64,000 nt of DNA from Bacteroidota bacterium (GTDB lineage: Bacteria > Bacteroidota > Bacteroidia > Sphingobacteriales > Sphingobacteriaceae), in NCBI GenBank assembly GCA_023450085.1, contig JAEXHI010000031.1, positions 310,001-374,000 of the forward strand, in the 5' to 3' direction. Every line of letters begins with the position of its first letter. The first letter of the stretch is position 1. The notes beneath the pieces are model-generated. The model searched no databases, was not told where the DNA came from, and was given only the letters and a program-made list of their open reading frames with translations. Of this stretch, positions 52,618 to 62,174 are shown piece after piece. The position numbers were made by a program, and so were the translations under genes.

Positions 52618-55600
52618 ATTATTAAAAAACTATTAAAAATACTTCTTTGGATTATCGCTTCAATCATTATTTTGATTGCAAGCGTTCTTTTTTCCCTACA
52701 GTTTAAGCCTGTACAAACATTTGTAGCCAAAAAAGCAGCCGAATATCTTTCGAAAGAATTAAAGACTACCGTAAGTATTGGTGGGCTTTACGTAAAGCCA
52801 TTCAAGTCTGTGGTACTAGAAGATTTACTGGTATTAGACCTACAAAAAGATACGCTGGCACATTTTCCAAAATTTTTAGTGGACATTGACCGTTTTTCGC
52901 TCAAACAACGAATACTTGCCATTAATACCGTACAGCTCAATAATGGAACTTTCTTTTTAAAGGATCAAAAGGATGGCAATTCCAATCTTGATTTCATTAT
53001 TGATTATTTTGATAGTCCTGCTCCTAAAAAGCCTTCGAAGAAAAAGAAATTCGAAATCCTCTTTAGTCGCATCATCATTAACAACCTACATTTTAAATAC
53101 AAAAATCTTAAACGTAATACCGTAGAAGAGGGCGTTAACTTTGATGATATTGATGTAAAGGAGATGAATGGCATTTTTGAAGAGCTAAACACTAAAGACC
53201 ATATTCTTCAAGCCAATATTAAAAATTTAACCTTAAAGGAAAAAAGTGGTTTCTATCTTAAAAACCTAAGTGCTTTCACTACCGTAGATAGCAATGCCAT
53301 TGAGCTTAAAAACTTGATGTTGGTGACTAGCAAAACCCGTCTTACTGATTATTACCAGATGAAGTTCAAAAGTTATAGAGACTTTAAGGACTATGAGAAT
53401 AAAGTAAGGATGAAAGCGAACTTTAAGAACAGTCATATTTCTTCGAGCGACGTTGCCTTTTTTGCGCCGGCTCTTAAAAAAATGAAGCTGGATATTGAAG
53501 TGGATGGTCAAATTACAGGTTTAGTCAACAATCTAAGAGCTAAAAAACTTTCCGTAAAAGCAGGGAGAGCTACCTACGTAAAAGGAGATTTCAGTTTACA
53601 AGGACTTCCTAACTGGGATGAAACTTTCCTAGACATGAAGATTGAGCTGGCGGGAACAAACAAAAAGGACTTAGACGAAATATTGACCGACCTTACTGGC
53701 AAACGTGTAAAATCAATCCCAGAAATTGTCAACAAATTTGGCAACATTAACTTCAATGGACATTTTACTGGTTTCCAAAATGACTTTGTAGCTTACGGAG
53801 AATTTAAAACTAAATTGGGCCGTTTACAATCGGATGTCAACATGAAAATTGACAAGAAGGGCATTCCTTCTTACACCGGAAATGTAAAAACCTATGATTT
53901 TGACATCGGTAATTTGATTAATGAAAAGTTATTGGGTCGAATTACCTCTGAACTTTACATTAAAGGTCGTGGCACAGAAATAAAAGAACTAAACGAGGAA
54001 TTAAAGGGACAAATCAGCTACCTTGATTTTAAAGGCTACCGATATAGGAACATCAATATTAACGGTACTTTTCAAAAGAAATTCTTTGACGGCAGCCTAA
54101 AAGTCAATGATAAAAATGTTCAACTAGATTTTGATGGCGGGGTAAACCTCAATCCAGAACTTCCCGTTTTCAACTTTAAGGCAAACATTAGAAATGCCAG
54201 ATTAAAAACATTAAAACTTTATAAAGATTCACTGAAAGTAGATGCTATTTTTAGCACTAATTTTTCGGGTACTAACCTTGATAACTTACAGGGTCGTTTA
54301 CTTTTACAAGAAATTACCCTCAACAACTTAAGAGGAATCTATAAGGTGGATTCGGTATTTCTGAGTGCCAGAGGAATTGGTATGGATAGGAGTCTGAACA
54401 TCTATTCTGATATTTTAGAAGCTGGGATAAAAGGCCAATATGATTTAAACACCATTGTTTCTTATTTTAAAACGATTGCAAAAACTTACATTCCTTCTCT
54501 TAAAACACAAATTGTTAACTACAAAACACAGGTTTTCGATTTCAGGTTAAAGATTAAAGATTTTGAGCCTATTGCAGAGCTTGTTTCTCCGGGGTTAGAG
54601 ATTGATAAGGAATCGCTCTTGGTGGGCTCCTTCGACTCCAAGAACAACAAGGCTACTTTTGGTGGAATTGTCCGACGGCTTAAATACAAGGGAATTGTAG
54701 CCAGCAACATCATTATCGACCAAAATACGTCGCCACAACAGCTTACTGCCATTATTTCTTCAGACAGGATTGACCTTAATGATAGCTTATATATTAAGAA
54801 CATCAACATTTCGAATATTTTACGGAATGATAGTCTGACACTGAACGTTAAACTTTCCAATGCGGATGATGCCAATCAGCTTGACCTTAACGGCTTGGTA
54901 GAGTTTGCTCCAGATACGGCCAACATTAGCATTCTGCCCTCTAATCTTAAAATTAATCGGGAGGATTGGAATATTGAAGAAAAGGTACAAATAGGCTTTA
55001 ATGGAGGCAAAACCAAAATAGAAAACTTCTCTTTGAGCAATGGCAAGCAAGATTTGAGAATTGATGGTGTGATTTCAGAAGACCCAGCCGATGCACTCTT
55101 TGTAGTGCTGGAGAATTTCAACCTTAAAACCATCAACCCTTTCGTTAAAGGTATGGGAATTAACTTTGCTGGTATCGCCAATGGAAAAACCAAGGTGCAT
55201 AGTGTGTTAAAATCACCGCAGATTACCGATAGTTTACATGTAGATTCCTTAAGTTTTAACAATACTTATATCGGGAGCCTCACAGATACTTCGTCGTTTA
55301 ACAGCACTAGTAAATTAGTGAATGTTTACACGAAAATAACCGCCGCTGACCGTGAGAGCTTCAACATTACTGGAAACTTAGATATTGCCCAAAAGCAGAT
55401 TGATTTAAAGGTAAAGCTAGACAATAGTGAACTGGCCATTATCACTCCTTTTGTCAATAAATTAGTATCTAACCTTAAAGGAAAGGTCTCTGCTGATTTA
55501 ACCGTAAAAGGACCTTTTGACCAACCTCTGATCAATGGAAATATTGAACTGGATAAAGCACAACTTACTGTAAACTACCTTAAAACAACTTACGTCATTG

Positions 55601-57069
55601 ATGATGAGGTTTCCGTGGAAAATAGTGCCATTGCATTAAACAATCTAGTATTGAAAGACCTTGAAGGACATACTGGAACCGCAAATGGCACGGTTGACCT
55701 TAAAAATATAGATAACCCCAACATTCAGGTTGAATTACAAGCCAACGGCTTAATGGCTTTAAATACCACCTCAAAGGATAATGCCATCTATTTTGGGAAG
55801 GCTTATGGCACTGGAAAATTCTCATTCAGGGGACCTACCAATGATATGTTTATCGATATTGATGCGAAAACAGAAAAAGGAACCATTTTTAATCTTCCAC
55901 TGAACAGTTCAGAAACCATCAGCGACAAGGAATTTATCACTTTTGTAAGCAAAGACACTACTAAGGTCATTAAAAAACTGAGTGGTTTTGAAGGGTTGAG
56001 CATGAGCTTTAAGCTATCCGTTGATCCTAGCACTACAGTGAATATTTATACCGTATTGGGTAAGCTTAGTGGTACGGGAAATGCCGATCTGGAACTTAAC
56101 ATTACCAAGGTAGGCGATTTTGAAATGAAGGGTGACTACATTATCGAAAGTGGTGTTTTCGACTTCACTGCGAGAGAGGTTATCAACAAAAGGTTTGACA
56201 TTAGACAAGGCGGAAGTATTAGATGGACAGGGAACCCTGTAAATGCACAAATTAACTTAAAGGCGATTTATACCGTTAGGGCTGCTTTAGGGGATTTATA
56301 TCGTGCGGCTAACCGTGATGGCAGCAGTAATGCTACACAAACCGCTCAAACGGAAGTAGAAATGGGATTGACGGGCTTGCTGATGAAACCTGATATTAAA
56401 TTGGATATCTTTTTCCCTGCCAACCCAGCAATTAAGGAAGAGTTACAATCTTATTTTAATGATGGTAATAACCTCAATACCCAAGCACTTAGTTTGATCA
56501 TTCAACGTAGATTTGCTCCTGGTACAGGTTCCGAAAATCTTAGTCAGCAACTGGGTTCTGTGGGAACGGGTACCGCTACCGATTTGATCTTCAACCAGCT
56601 TAACAATGTATTGTCGAGCTTAAACCTCAATTTCGTAGACATCAACATCCGTTCGTTTAACGAGGCCAGTGCTTCCTTTAAATTCTTTAACGATAGGATC
56701 ATTGTGAATGCAGGTATTACTGACATCAGCAAAAGCTCTATTGATAATAGCATTGGTTTTAGGAATGAGGTAGGCCGTGAGGTTGAGATTTTAGGTTTGA
56801 TCAAGAAAGATGGTAGTTTGGTAGGTAAAATAGCGAACAAGCCGCCTACCATACAAAGTATTTTTGCCAACCCAGGTATTAATCCTTATCAGAATATTAC
56901 GTCGATAGGCTTGATCTATAACCAACAGTTTGATACGTTTACTGAATTATTGCAAAAGATATCGGGTAAGTATCGTCGCGAGCAAAAGAAAAAGGAAGCA
57001 GAGAAAGAGAAACAGCGACTAGATAAAGAGGCGATTTTGAGAGAGAATAAGAAGGGACACAGGAAGTAG
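52618..57069 (+). CDS. TamB-like translocation and assembly protein
   Basis: The protein of about 1483 residues has an N-terminal membrane anchor (IIKKLLKILLWIIASIIILI) and a very long periplasmic beta-rich body. The C-terminus is a DUF490/TamB domain with GDYIIESGVFDFTAREVINKRF, GGSIRWTGNPVNAQINLKAIY and LTGLLMKPDIKLDIFFP. Family members span the periplasm and help move lipids or assemble outer-membrane proteins. No ATG precedes the anchor in frame. The only standard start is TTG at 52672, which would cut the anchor in half, so I place the start at ATT 52618 as the best guess. The next stop upstream in frame is at 52597. It is divergent from tsaD with about 25 bases between starts. Confidence 0.88.
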   Translation: MIKKLLKILLWIIASIIILIASVLFSLQFKPVQTFVAKKAAEYLSKELKTTVSIGGLYVKPFKSVVLEDLLVLDLQKDTLAHFPKFLVDIDRFSLKQRILAINTVQLNNGTFFLKDQKDGNSNLDFIIDYFDSPAPKKPSKKKKFEILFSRIIINNLHFKYKNLKRNTVEEGVNFDDIDVKEMNGIFEELNTKDHILQANIKNLTLKEKSGFYLKNLSAFTTVDSNAIELKNLMLVTSKTRLTDYYQMKFKSYRDFKDYENKVRMKANFKNSHISSSDVAFFAPALKKMKLDIEVDGQITGLVNNLRAKKLSVKAGRATYVKGDFSLQGLPNWDETFLDMKIELAGTNKKDLDEILTDLTGKRVKSIPEIVNKFGNINFNGHFTGFQNDFVAYGEFKTKLGRLQSDVNMKIDKKGIPSYTGNVKTYDFDIGNLINEKLLGRITSELYIKGRGTEIKELNEELKGQISYLDFKGYRYRNININGTFQKKFFDGSLKVNDKNVQLDFDGGVNLNPELPVFNFKANIRNARLKTLKLYKDSLKVDAIFSTNFSGTNLDNLQGRLLLQEITLNNLRGIYKVDSVFLSARGIGMDRSLNIYSDILEAGIKGQYDLNTIVSYFKTIAKTYIPSLKTQIVNYKTQVFDFRLKIKDFEPIAELVSPGLEIDKESLLVGSFDSKNNKATFGGIVRRLKYKGIVASNIIIDQNTSPQQLTAIISSDRIDLNDSLYIKNINISNILRNDSLTLNVKLSNADDANQLDLNGLVEFAPDTANISILPSNLKINREDWNIEEKVQIGFNGGKTKIENFSLSNGKQDLRIDGVISEDPADALFVVLENFNLKTINPFVKGMGINFAGIANGKTKVHSVLKSPQITDSLHVDSLSFNNTYIGSLTDTSSFNSTSKLVNVYTKITAADRESFNITGNLDIAQKQIDLKVKLDNSELAIITPFVNKLVSNLKGKVSADLTVKGPFDQPLINGNIELDKAQLTVNYLKTTYVIDDEVSVENSAIALNNLVLKDLEGHTGTANGTVDLKNIDNPNIQVELQANGLMALNTTSKDNAIYFGKAYGTGKFSFRGPTNDMFIDIDAKTEKGTIFNLPLNSSETISDKEFITFVSKDTTKVIKKLSGFEGLSMSFKLSVDPSTTVNIYTVLGKLSGTGNADLELNITKVGDFEMKGDYIIESGVFDFTAREVINKRFDIRQGGSIRWTGNPVNAQINLKAIYTVRAALGDLYRAANRDGSSNATQTAQTEVEMGLTGLLMKPDIKLDIFFPANPAIKEELQSYFNDGNNLNTQALSLIIQRRFAPGTGSENLSQQLGSVGTGTATDLIFNQLNNVLSSLNLNFVDINIRSFNEASASFKFFNDRIIVNAGITDISKSSIDNSIGFRNEVGREVEILGLIKKDGSLVGKIANKPPTIQSIFANPGINPYQNITSIGLIYNQQFDTFTELLQKISGKYRREQKKKEAEKEKQRLDKEAILRENKKGHRK

Positions 57070-57081
57070 TTTTTATCAACT

Positions 57082-57305
57082 CTTTTTGAACCACCTTAGG
57101 CATTTAAGGACATTTTAGTTTTTTTGAACCATTAAGAGATTAAGGGACATTAAGTTTTTTCATTAGCTACATTTTTTGAACCACCTTAGACATCTAAGAG
57201 CATTTTAGCTTTTTTTGAACCATTGAGAGATTAAGGGACATTAAGTTTTTTCGTTAGCTACATTTTTTGAACCACCTCAGACACCTAAGAGCATTTTAGT
57301 TTTTA
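57082..57305. repeat. 90-bp tandem repeat, about 2.5 units
   Basis: Units start at about 57082, 57172 and 57263 with TTTTTGAACCACCT(T/C)AG. Each complete unit contains CATTTTAG, then TTTTTTGAACCATT, GAGATTAAGGGACATTAAG and TTAGCTACAT. The third is cut after CATTTTAGTTTTT. Short dyads such as CTTAGACATCTAAG lie inside each unit. Confidence 0.8.
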
Positions 57306-57445
57306 GGCCTTAGATGTTTGATTTTATTTTTAACCACCTACGCATTTTAGCTTTCCTGAATCATCAAGAGATTAAGTTTCTTTTATAGTTTCATGTCTTA
57401 ATTTTCTTAATTCCTTAATGTTTATTGATTTATCAAATACCTGAA

Positions 57446-57480
57446 AATAAAAAAGCCAGAAGCGTTTACCTCTGGCTTTC
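57446..57480 (-). terminator. Intrinsic terminator of ribBA
   Basis: On the minus strand AGCCAGA and TCTGGCT form a stem around a 10-base loop, followed by TTTTTTATTTTC. It lies about 20 bases after the ribBA stop. Confidence 0.85.
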
Positions 57481-57498
57481 ATTAAGCTTATATTGTTA

Positions 57499-58710
57499 TT
57501 ATCCTTTTAAAATATGATGTCCCATTTTATCTCTTTTGGTAATCAAATAGGATTCGTTGTGTTTATTGCTTTCTATTTCAATTGGGATGTTCTCCACAAT
57601 CTCCAATCCGTAGCCTATTAAGCCTGCTCTTTTGGTTGGGTTGTTAGACATTAATTTCATTTTGGTAATGCCTTTCGCCCTCAAAATTTGTGCTCCTACT
57701 CCGTAATCACGTTCGTCGCCTTTAAAGCCTAGTTGGATATTGGCTTCCACGGTATCCAAACCTGCATCTTGAAGGTTATAAGCATGAAGTTTATTCACTA
57801 AACCGATACCTCTACCCTCTTGGTTCATATATACAATTAAGCCCTTGCCTTCTTTCTCAATCATCTCCATGGCTTTATGCAATTGTGGTCCACAATCACA
57901 ACGACAAGAGCCAAAAATATCACCCGTTACGCATGAGCTGTGAATACGTGTCAACACTGGTTCATCTTCTTTCCACTCGCCTTTAGAAATGGCCATGTGG
58001 GTAGCACCATTGCTTAACTGCGTGTAAGCTGTCATTTTAAAATCGCCCCACTGCGTTGGTAGGTTCACCGTCACTTCTTCTTTGATCAAACTTTCTGCAG
58101 CTAAACGATAGCTGATCAAATCCTTGATAGAAATGATTTTCAAATCGTGCTGCTTCGCAGTGATCATCAAATCTGGCAAACGAGCCATGGTACCATCTTC
58201 GTTCATGATTTCCACCAATACGCCTGCTGGCTCAAAACCAGCTAAACGAGCAATATCAATGGTTGCTTCGGTATGTCCCGTTCTACGCAACACTCCTTCT
58301 TTTCTAGCTCTTAAAGGAAAAATATGTCCTGGTCTACCTAAATCTTCGGGCTTGGTATTAGGGTCAATTAAGGCTTGTACAGTCTTTGCTCTGTCGTGTG
58401 CCGAAATTCCCGTAGTACATCCCTGACCAATTAAATCAACTGAAACAGTAAATGGGGTTTGGTGCAAAACAGTATTGTTCTGTACCATCAAGTTGAGTTC
58501 TAATTTATCGCAAAGTTCCTCAATTAGCGGAGCACAGATTAATCCACGTCCATATTTAGACATGAAATTAATGACCTCAGGGGTCACGTTTCTGGCCGCA
58601 GTTACAAAGTCACCTTCGTTCTCACGATCTTCATCATCAACTACTATGATAATTTTGCCTGCCCTAATATCGGCCAGTGCTTCTTCTATGGTATTTAATT
58701 TAATCTCCAT
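57499..58710 (-). CDS. ribBA: Bifunctional DHBP synthase / GTP cyclohydrolase II
   Basis: The fused riboflavin enzyme has 403 residues. I start at MEIKLNTIEEALADIRAG; a TTG five codons upstream is less likely. The N-terminal half (about 1-200) is 3,4-dihydroxy-2-butanone 4-phosphate synthase with VVDDEDRENEGDFV and GHTEATIDIARLAG. The C-terminal half is GTP cyclohydrolase II with the zinc cysteines in SCVTGDIFGSCRCDCG and the catalytic segment MNQEGRGIGLVNKLHAY. Together they make both riboflavin precursors. It is monocistronic with a clear terminator. I do not see an FMN riboswitch upstream. Confidence 0.97.
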   Translation of the reverse strand: MEIKLNTIEEALADIRAGKIIIVVDDEDRENEGDFVTAARNVTPEVINFMSKYGRGLICAPLIEELCDKLELNLMVQNNTVLHQTPFTVSVDLIGQGCTTGISAHDRAKTVQALIDPNTKPEDLGRPGHIFPLRARKEGVLRRTGHTEATIDIARLAGFEPAGVLVEIMNEDGTMARLPDLMITAKQHDLKIISIKDLISYRLAAESLIKEEVTVNLPTQWGDFKMTAYTQLSNGATHMAISKGEWKEDEPVLTRIHSSCVTGDIFGSCRCDCGPQLHKAMEMIEKEGKGLIVYMNQEGRGIGLVNKLHAYNLQDAGLDTVEANIQLGFKGDERDYGVGAQILRAKGITKMKLMSNNPTKRAGLIGYGLEIVENIPIEIESNKHNESYLITKRDKMGHHILKG

Positions 58711-58760
58711 TTTGGCAAATAACAAAATGAATGGGATTTAGCCCATTTTTAATTTGTGTA

Positions 58761-58768
58761 CAAAGGTA
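58761..58768 (-). promoter_or_regulatory. -7 box upstream of ribBA
   Basis: TACCTTTG on the minus strand fits TAnnTTTG, 51 bases before the start codon. No convincing -33 box is at the right distance. A small hairpin AATGGG/CCCATT lies in the leader. Confidence 0.5.
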
Positions 58769-58884
58769 CAACCTTTAAAAGCAATTATTGTAGGTAATTA
58801 TCATTATGAAGTAAGAAATCACAGGAAATAATTAGCAGTTCATTTAAGGCAGAGACCTGATTGCTAGCCGCGCCGCTCGTCTTA

Positions 58885-60327
58885 CTATTGGCTCTCCTTC
58901 TTTTTCTTTTTAAAGAGCCCCAATACCAGCTGTTTATAATAATCAATATCAAATAGGGCGGAGTCAACCGTTGCCTTGTAGGTTAAAAACACTCCTATTG
59001 GCGTGAGAATAATTACAGCCATCCACATGCCAAACACAGGATCCAAGGAACCTTCCTTAGCCGACTTCTCGGCCACGGTAGAAATAATGTGATAGAATAG
59101 GAAGAAAATTACCGCAATAACTACTGGTAAACCTAAACCACCTTTACGAATGATAGCTCCTAATGGCGCTCCGATAAAGAACAACAATAAGCAGGAAACT
59201 GCTAGGGTATATTTACGTTGATACTCGATTTGCGCTCGTTGAATTTCCTTAGTTCGAAACTCGTATTCTTGTAATTGTCCACCTATGGTTTGCTTAAGCG
59301 CATCCACTTGGTCATAGGCACTTTGCAAAGATTGCGATCGTTGATCTTTCGGAATTACATTTAGTATACTCCCCTTTATCACCTTAGGTGTTGTTTTGAC
59401 TTTGGTATAGCCTTTTACGTAATTGCTTTGTTTAAAATAGTATTGTGCGCTTTTTTGCAGGGCTTTGGTCACACTATCCAAACCTTTGCTTAGAGAATCC
59501 CTACGATGCAATAATTCTTTACGATTCAGCATCGGAGCATTATTCTTAAAGTTCTCCTCCTGCGTACGGGTCATATCCTTAAAGCTACTGAAATCAAACT
59601 TCACTTCTGTTTGCTTAAAACGCATACGGGTGAGGGTTTGACGAGGATTATAGGAACCATTGTTGGAAGCTGCTTCCTGATAACGAACGCCATTGACCAA
59701 ATTGAGCACCATGTAATTCCCATCAGATGTTTTGGACATCTTCCCTTTTTCGGCCATGATGATTTGCGGTACGCCATTACTGCTGCTATGGTCGTAAATC
59801 ATAATTCCATAAAGCGAGTCGATAGCACCTTCGCCTTTACGTTCTACACGCATCGAATATCCTGGAATACTATTATTAAATACGCCCGGTTTAATCAAGA
59901 AGGATAATTTTTTATTACGAACGTCCCATAACAAAGAGCCATATTTGAGGTTGGCCTTGGGGAGCATATAGTCTGAAAAGAAAAAGGAAGCAACGGCCAG
60001 ACCTACAATGAGCACCAAAAGTGGCTGCATGGCTTTTCGGAGCGAAACTCCTGCAGATTTGATGGCGACTAACTCATAATTTTCGCCCAAATTACCAAAG
60101 GTCATGATGGACGAAAGCAAAATAGCCAAAGGTAATGCCATGGCCACATTGGATGCCGAAGCATACATCATCAGCTCGGCAATCACGTACCATTCGAAAC
60201 CTTTACCTATCAAATCGTCGACGTACTTAAACAAAAAGAACATCAACAGGATGAACATCACAATAAAAAATGTGACGGCAAAGGGCCTAAGAAATGCCTT
60301 GATTAGCAGTAAATGGATCTTTTTCAA
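58885..60327 (-). CDS. LptF/LptG-family lipopolysaccharide export permease
   Basis: The protein of about 480 residues is the YjgP/YjgQ-type inner-membrane part of the Lpt system that extracts lipopolysaccharide from the inner membrane. Three helices at the N-terminus (ITFFIVMFILLMFFLFKYVDD region; VAMALPLAILLSSIMTFGNLGENYELVAIKSAGVSL) are followed by a periplasmic jellyroll domain (about 140-360). Three C-terminal helices (LAVSCLLLFFIGAPLGAIIRKGGLGLP onward) close it. No ATG start exists. TTG at 60327 gives MKKIHLLLIKAFLRPF, the usual family beginning; TTG at 60351 is the alternative. Whether it acts as F or G cannot be told. Confidence 0.9.
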   Translation of the reverse strand: MKKIHLLLIKAFLRPFAVTFFIVMFILLMFFLFKYVDDLIGKGFEWYVIAELMMYASASNVAMALPLAILLSSIMTFGNLGENYELVAIKSAGVSLRKAMQPLLVLIVGLAVASFFFSDYMLPKANLKYGSLLWDVRNKKLSFLIKPGVFNNSIPGYSMRVERKGEGAIDSLYGIMIYDHSSSNGVPQIIMAEKGKMSKTSDGNYMVLNLVNGVRYQEAASNNGSYNPRQTLTRMRFKQTEVKFDFSSFKDMTRTQEENFKNNAPMLNRKELLHRRDSLSKGLDSVTKALQKSAQYYFKQSNYVKGYTKVKTTPKVIKGSILNVIPKDQRSQSLQSAYDQVDALKQTIGGQLQEYEFRTKEIQRAQIEYQRKYTLAVSCLLLFFIGAPLGAIIRKGGLGLPVVIAVIFFLFYHIISTVAEKSAKEGSLDPVFGMWMAVIILTPIGVFLTYKATVDSALFDIDYYKQLVLGLFKKKKKESQ

Positions 60328-60416
60328 TGATGCAAAGATAGGCAATGCCAATGAAAAGTAATAGATTTAGCTTGCGTTAATACCTAGGTTTTGACTAAAA
60401 TTTGCCAATTGAACAA

Positions 60417-60797
60417 CTATGCTCCTAATACACTCAATAAATAGGTAATTTGGTTATCCCAAATTTGCTTTCTTTCTTGTAGGGTTTCCTCCGTAGCAAA
60501 GTCAGTAATGGCTAGCGCCACGTCATTGGTCAACTCATCCTGTATGATTTCCATTTCGAAATAACAATAAGGCTCGTCGTCTACCCATTTAAACTTTACC
60601 AGTTTATTTTCTTTAACGCTAATGAGTTTGGCTTTCTGTACTTCTCCATCCCAAGTAAAAGTATAGGTTTGGTCTCTAAAAGCTACATCGTCTGCAAACC
60701 ATTGCGCCAAACCATTTGGTTCGCTAATAAAGCTGTATAGTATGCGCGGAGATGACCTTATTGCATATTCTAATGTAAATTTTTTCTTTTCTGACAT
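60417..60797 (-). CDS. START-like (SRPBCC/AHSA1) small protein
   Basis: The 126-residue cytoplasmic protein begins MSEKKKFTLEYAIRSSPRILY. Typical AHSA1-like features are SFISEPNGLAQWFADDV, FTWDGEVQKAKLISVKENKLVKFKW and the C-terminal helix RKQIWDNQITYLLSVLG. Close relatives are common single genes in Bacteroidota. The ligand is unknown. It lies 65-90 bases upstream of the Lpt permease in the same direction and may be co-transcribed. Confidence 0.88.
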   Translation of the reverse strand: MSEKKKFTLEYAIRSSPRILYSFISEPNGLAQWFADDVAFRDQTYTFTWDGEVQKAKLISVKENKLVKFKWVDDEPYCYFEMEIIQDELTNDVALAITDFATEETLQERKQIWDNQITYLLSVLGA

Positions 60798-60990
60798 CCT
60801 TACTTCTTTTTTTGCTTTCCTATTTTTTCTAAAGAAAAGTATTTTCTTTTATAAATGCAAAGTTTTGGAAAATAAGTATTTTTTTATTCTTCGGCTTTCG
60901 TTTTGTAGGTTAGGTTATTTTTACGAGATAAAGAAAAGCCCTAAAAAACAGGCTTCTACAATAAATAAAAAACCTTTTTCAATATTTTTC

Positions 60991-61019
60991 TTTGTTTATT
61001 GTATTTAATCCTATATTTG
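60991..61019 (+). promoter_or_regulatory. Promoter of tRNA-Met
   Basis: TTTG (60991-60994), a 17-base gap and TATATTTG (61012-61019) fit the housekeeping pattern, 17 bases before the tRNA. Confidence 0.8.
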
Positions 61020-61036
61020 CAGCTCGAAATTTTTCC

Positions 61037-61110
61037 GGCGGGGTAGCTCAGTTGGTTAGAGCGCAGGATTCATAACCCTGAGGTCACGAGTTCAACTCTC
61101 GTTCCCGCTA
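61037..61110 (+). tRNA. tRNA-Met (CAU)
   Basis: The 74-nt gene folds with acceptor GGCGGGG/TCCCGCT (two G-U pairs), D arm GCTC ... GAGC, anticodon loop TTCATAA and T arm ACGAG TTCAACT CTCGT. The discriminator is A. The paired acceptor end and missing initiator features point to elongator Met. A CAU tRNA can also be Ile2 with lysidine, which the sequence alone does not fully exclude. Confidence 0.93.
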
Positions 61111-61118
61111 CTTGGTAA

Positions 61119-61146
61119 AAGCTCACAGCAATGTGGGCTTTTTTTC
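61119..61146 (+). terminator. Intrinsic terminator after tRNA-Met
   Basis: AAGCTCACA and TGTGGGCTT form a stem with a G-U pair and a 4-base loop, followed by a T-run (to 61145). It also sits at the stop of the convergent acyltransferase gene. Confidence 0.8.
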
Positions 61147-62174
61147 TAACCAAACAATTGCTTTAAAATTGGGAACCTTTCTTCGTTACGGATAATGACT
61201 GGAGTAAGCAAAATAGGCACAATTACCGCAACCAAAAAAGCATCCCATCCGAAATAAGGAAATGTTGTAAATATTAAGGTATACAGGAAGAAGATGATCA
61301 TGTGTGTAAAATACATGACAGTGCTGCATTTCCTCAAGAATAGCCCATTTTTAATCTTTTCTAATTTCAAATCAACAATAAGACAAAACAAGGTAATGGG
61401 CAATAACGAAAATAAAAATGGCGATAAAATCTTAACTTCAAATAGTTGGAAAGTAAGGGCCAAGAGCACCATCCATACCATGGCAATTCTTGAAATCCGT
61501 ATTTTACGCATAGCTATCAACCCACCTACCAACAGGTAAAACATACCCGTGAATAACCTTCCTGTGAGAAATAGGTATTTAATGATTTTGCCCAACATCA
61601 ACAGAAATTCGTTATTGGTTTCTCCGGTTACCAAGAAATTGAAAACCATAGCAATCGCAAAAACGACAATGGATATATAGAATATTGTTTTTATCCTCAG
61701 GTCAATAAACATTAAAAAGCCAGTAAATATCAAAGAATAAATCATGGACAACAAAAACCAGAGTGGCCACGAATAAAAATTTTCACCAAAGAAAAAAGTA
61801 CCTCTAATGAAGAGTATGATATCTTTTTTGATGACTAAATCATCGTTGGCATAATGCCAAAAGGTAACTGGTAAAAAGATCAAAGTCCAGTAGATATATA
61901 AACTGACAATCCTTTTTAGATAAAGCCAAATGGCATTTAATCGAGTTGTTTTATCTGCACTTTGATACACTTTTGGGAATAGAAAAAAACCTGCTGCCAT
62001 GAAAAAACAGGGAACCACCAAAAGCAACAACTTTTCCCATATTTGAATAAAAACAGGGTCGGTTACATCTTTAAAGGGATGTGTGTGCCCAGCGACCACC
62101 AAAATAGCCAACAAAAATTTGGTGAGGTCAATTCCTTTAAATTCTTTTCTCTCTATCGAACGTGTAGTATCCAT
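61146..62174 (-). CDS. Acyltransferase-3 family membrane protein
   Basis: I start it at MDTTRSIERKEFKGIDLTKF, giving 342 residues; a GTG seven codons upstream is the alternative. It has about ten membrane helices. The N-terminal FKGIDLTKFLLAILVVAGHTHPF holds the conserved histidine of the family. These inner-membrane enzymes transfer acetyl, succinyl or other acyl groups to extracytoplasmic sugars or lipids. The substrate is not evident from neighbours, as it stands alone between tRNA-Met and an S41 peptidase. Confidence 0.85.
   Translation of the reverse strand: MDTTRSIERKEFKGIDLTKFLLAILVVAGHTHPFKDVTDPVFIQIWEKLLLLVVPCFFMAAGFFLFPKVYQSADKTTRLNAIWLYLKRIVSLYIYWTLIFLPVTFWHYANDDLVIKKDIILFIRGTFFFGENFYSWPLWFLLSMIYSLIFTGFLMFIDLRIKTIFYISIVVFAIAMVFNFLVTGETNNEFLLMLGKIIKYLFLTGRLFTGMFYLLVGGLIAMRKIRISRIAMVWMVLLALTFQLFEVKILSPFLFSLLPITLFCLIVDLKLEKIKNGLFLRKCSTVMYFTHMIIFFLYTLIFTTFPYFGWDAFLVAVIVPILLTPVIIRNEERFPILKQLFG

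Larger units (their letters stand above)
57070..57498. other. Spacer with tandem repeats after the TamB-like gene
   Basis: The stretch holds a 90-bp tandem repeat (57082-57305), further degenerate pieces of the same text up to about 57420, and the ribBA terminator. No gene is seen. Confidence 0.65.

Noticed and set aside
57082..57305. CRISPR array
   Set aside because: The repeat unit is 90 bp with no separate unique spacers, only 2.5 units, and no cas genes.
58711..58884. FMN riboswitch before ribBA
   Set aside because: The upstream region is short and I cannot find the conserved RFN-element core; only a small hairpin is seen.
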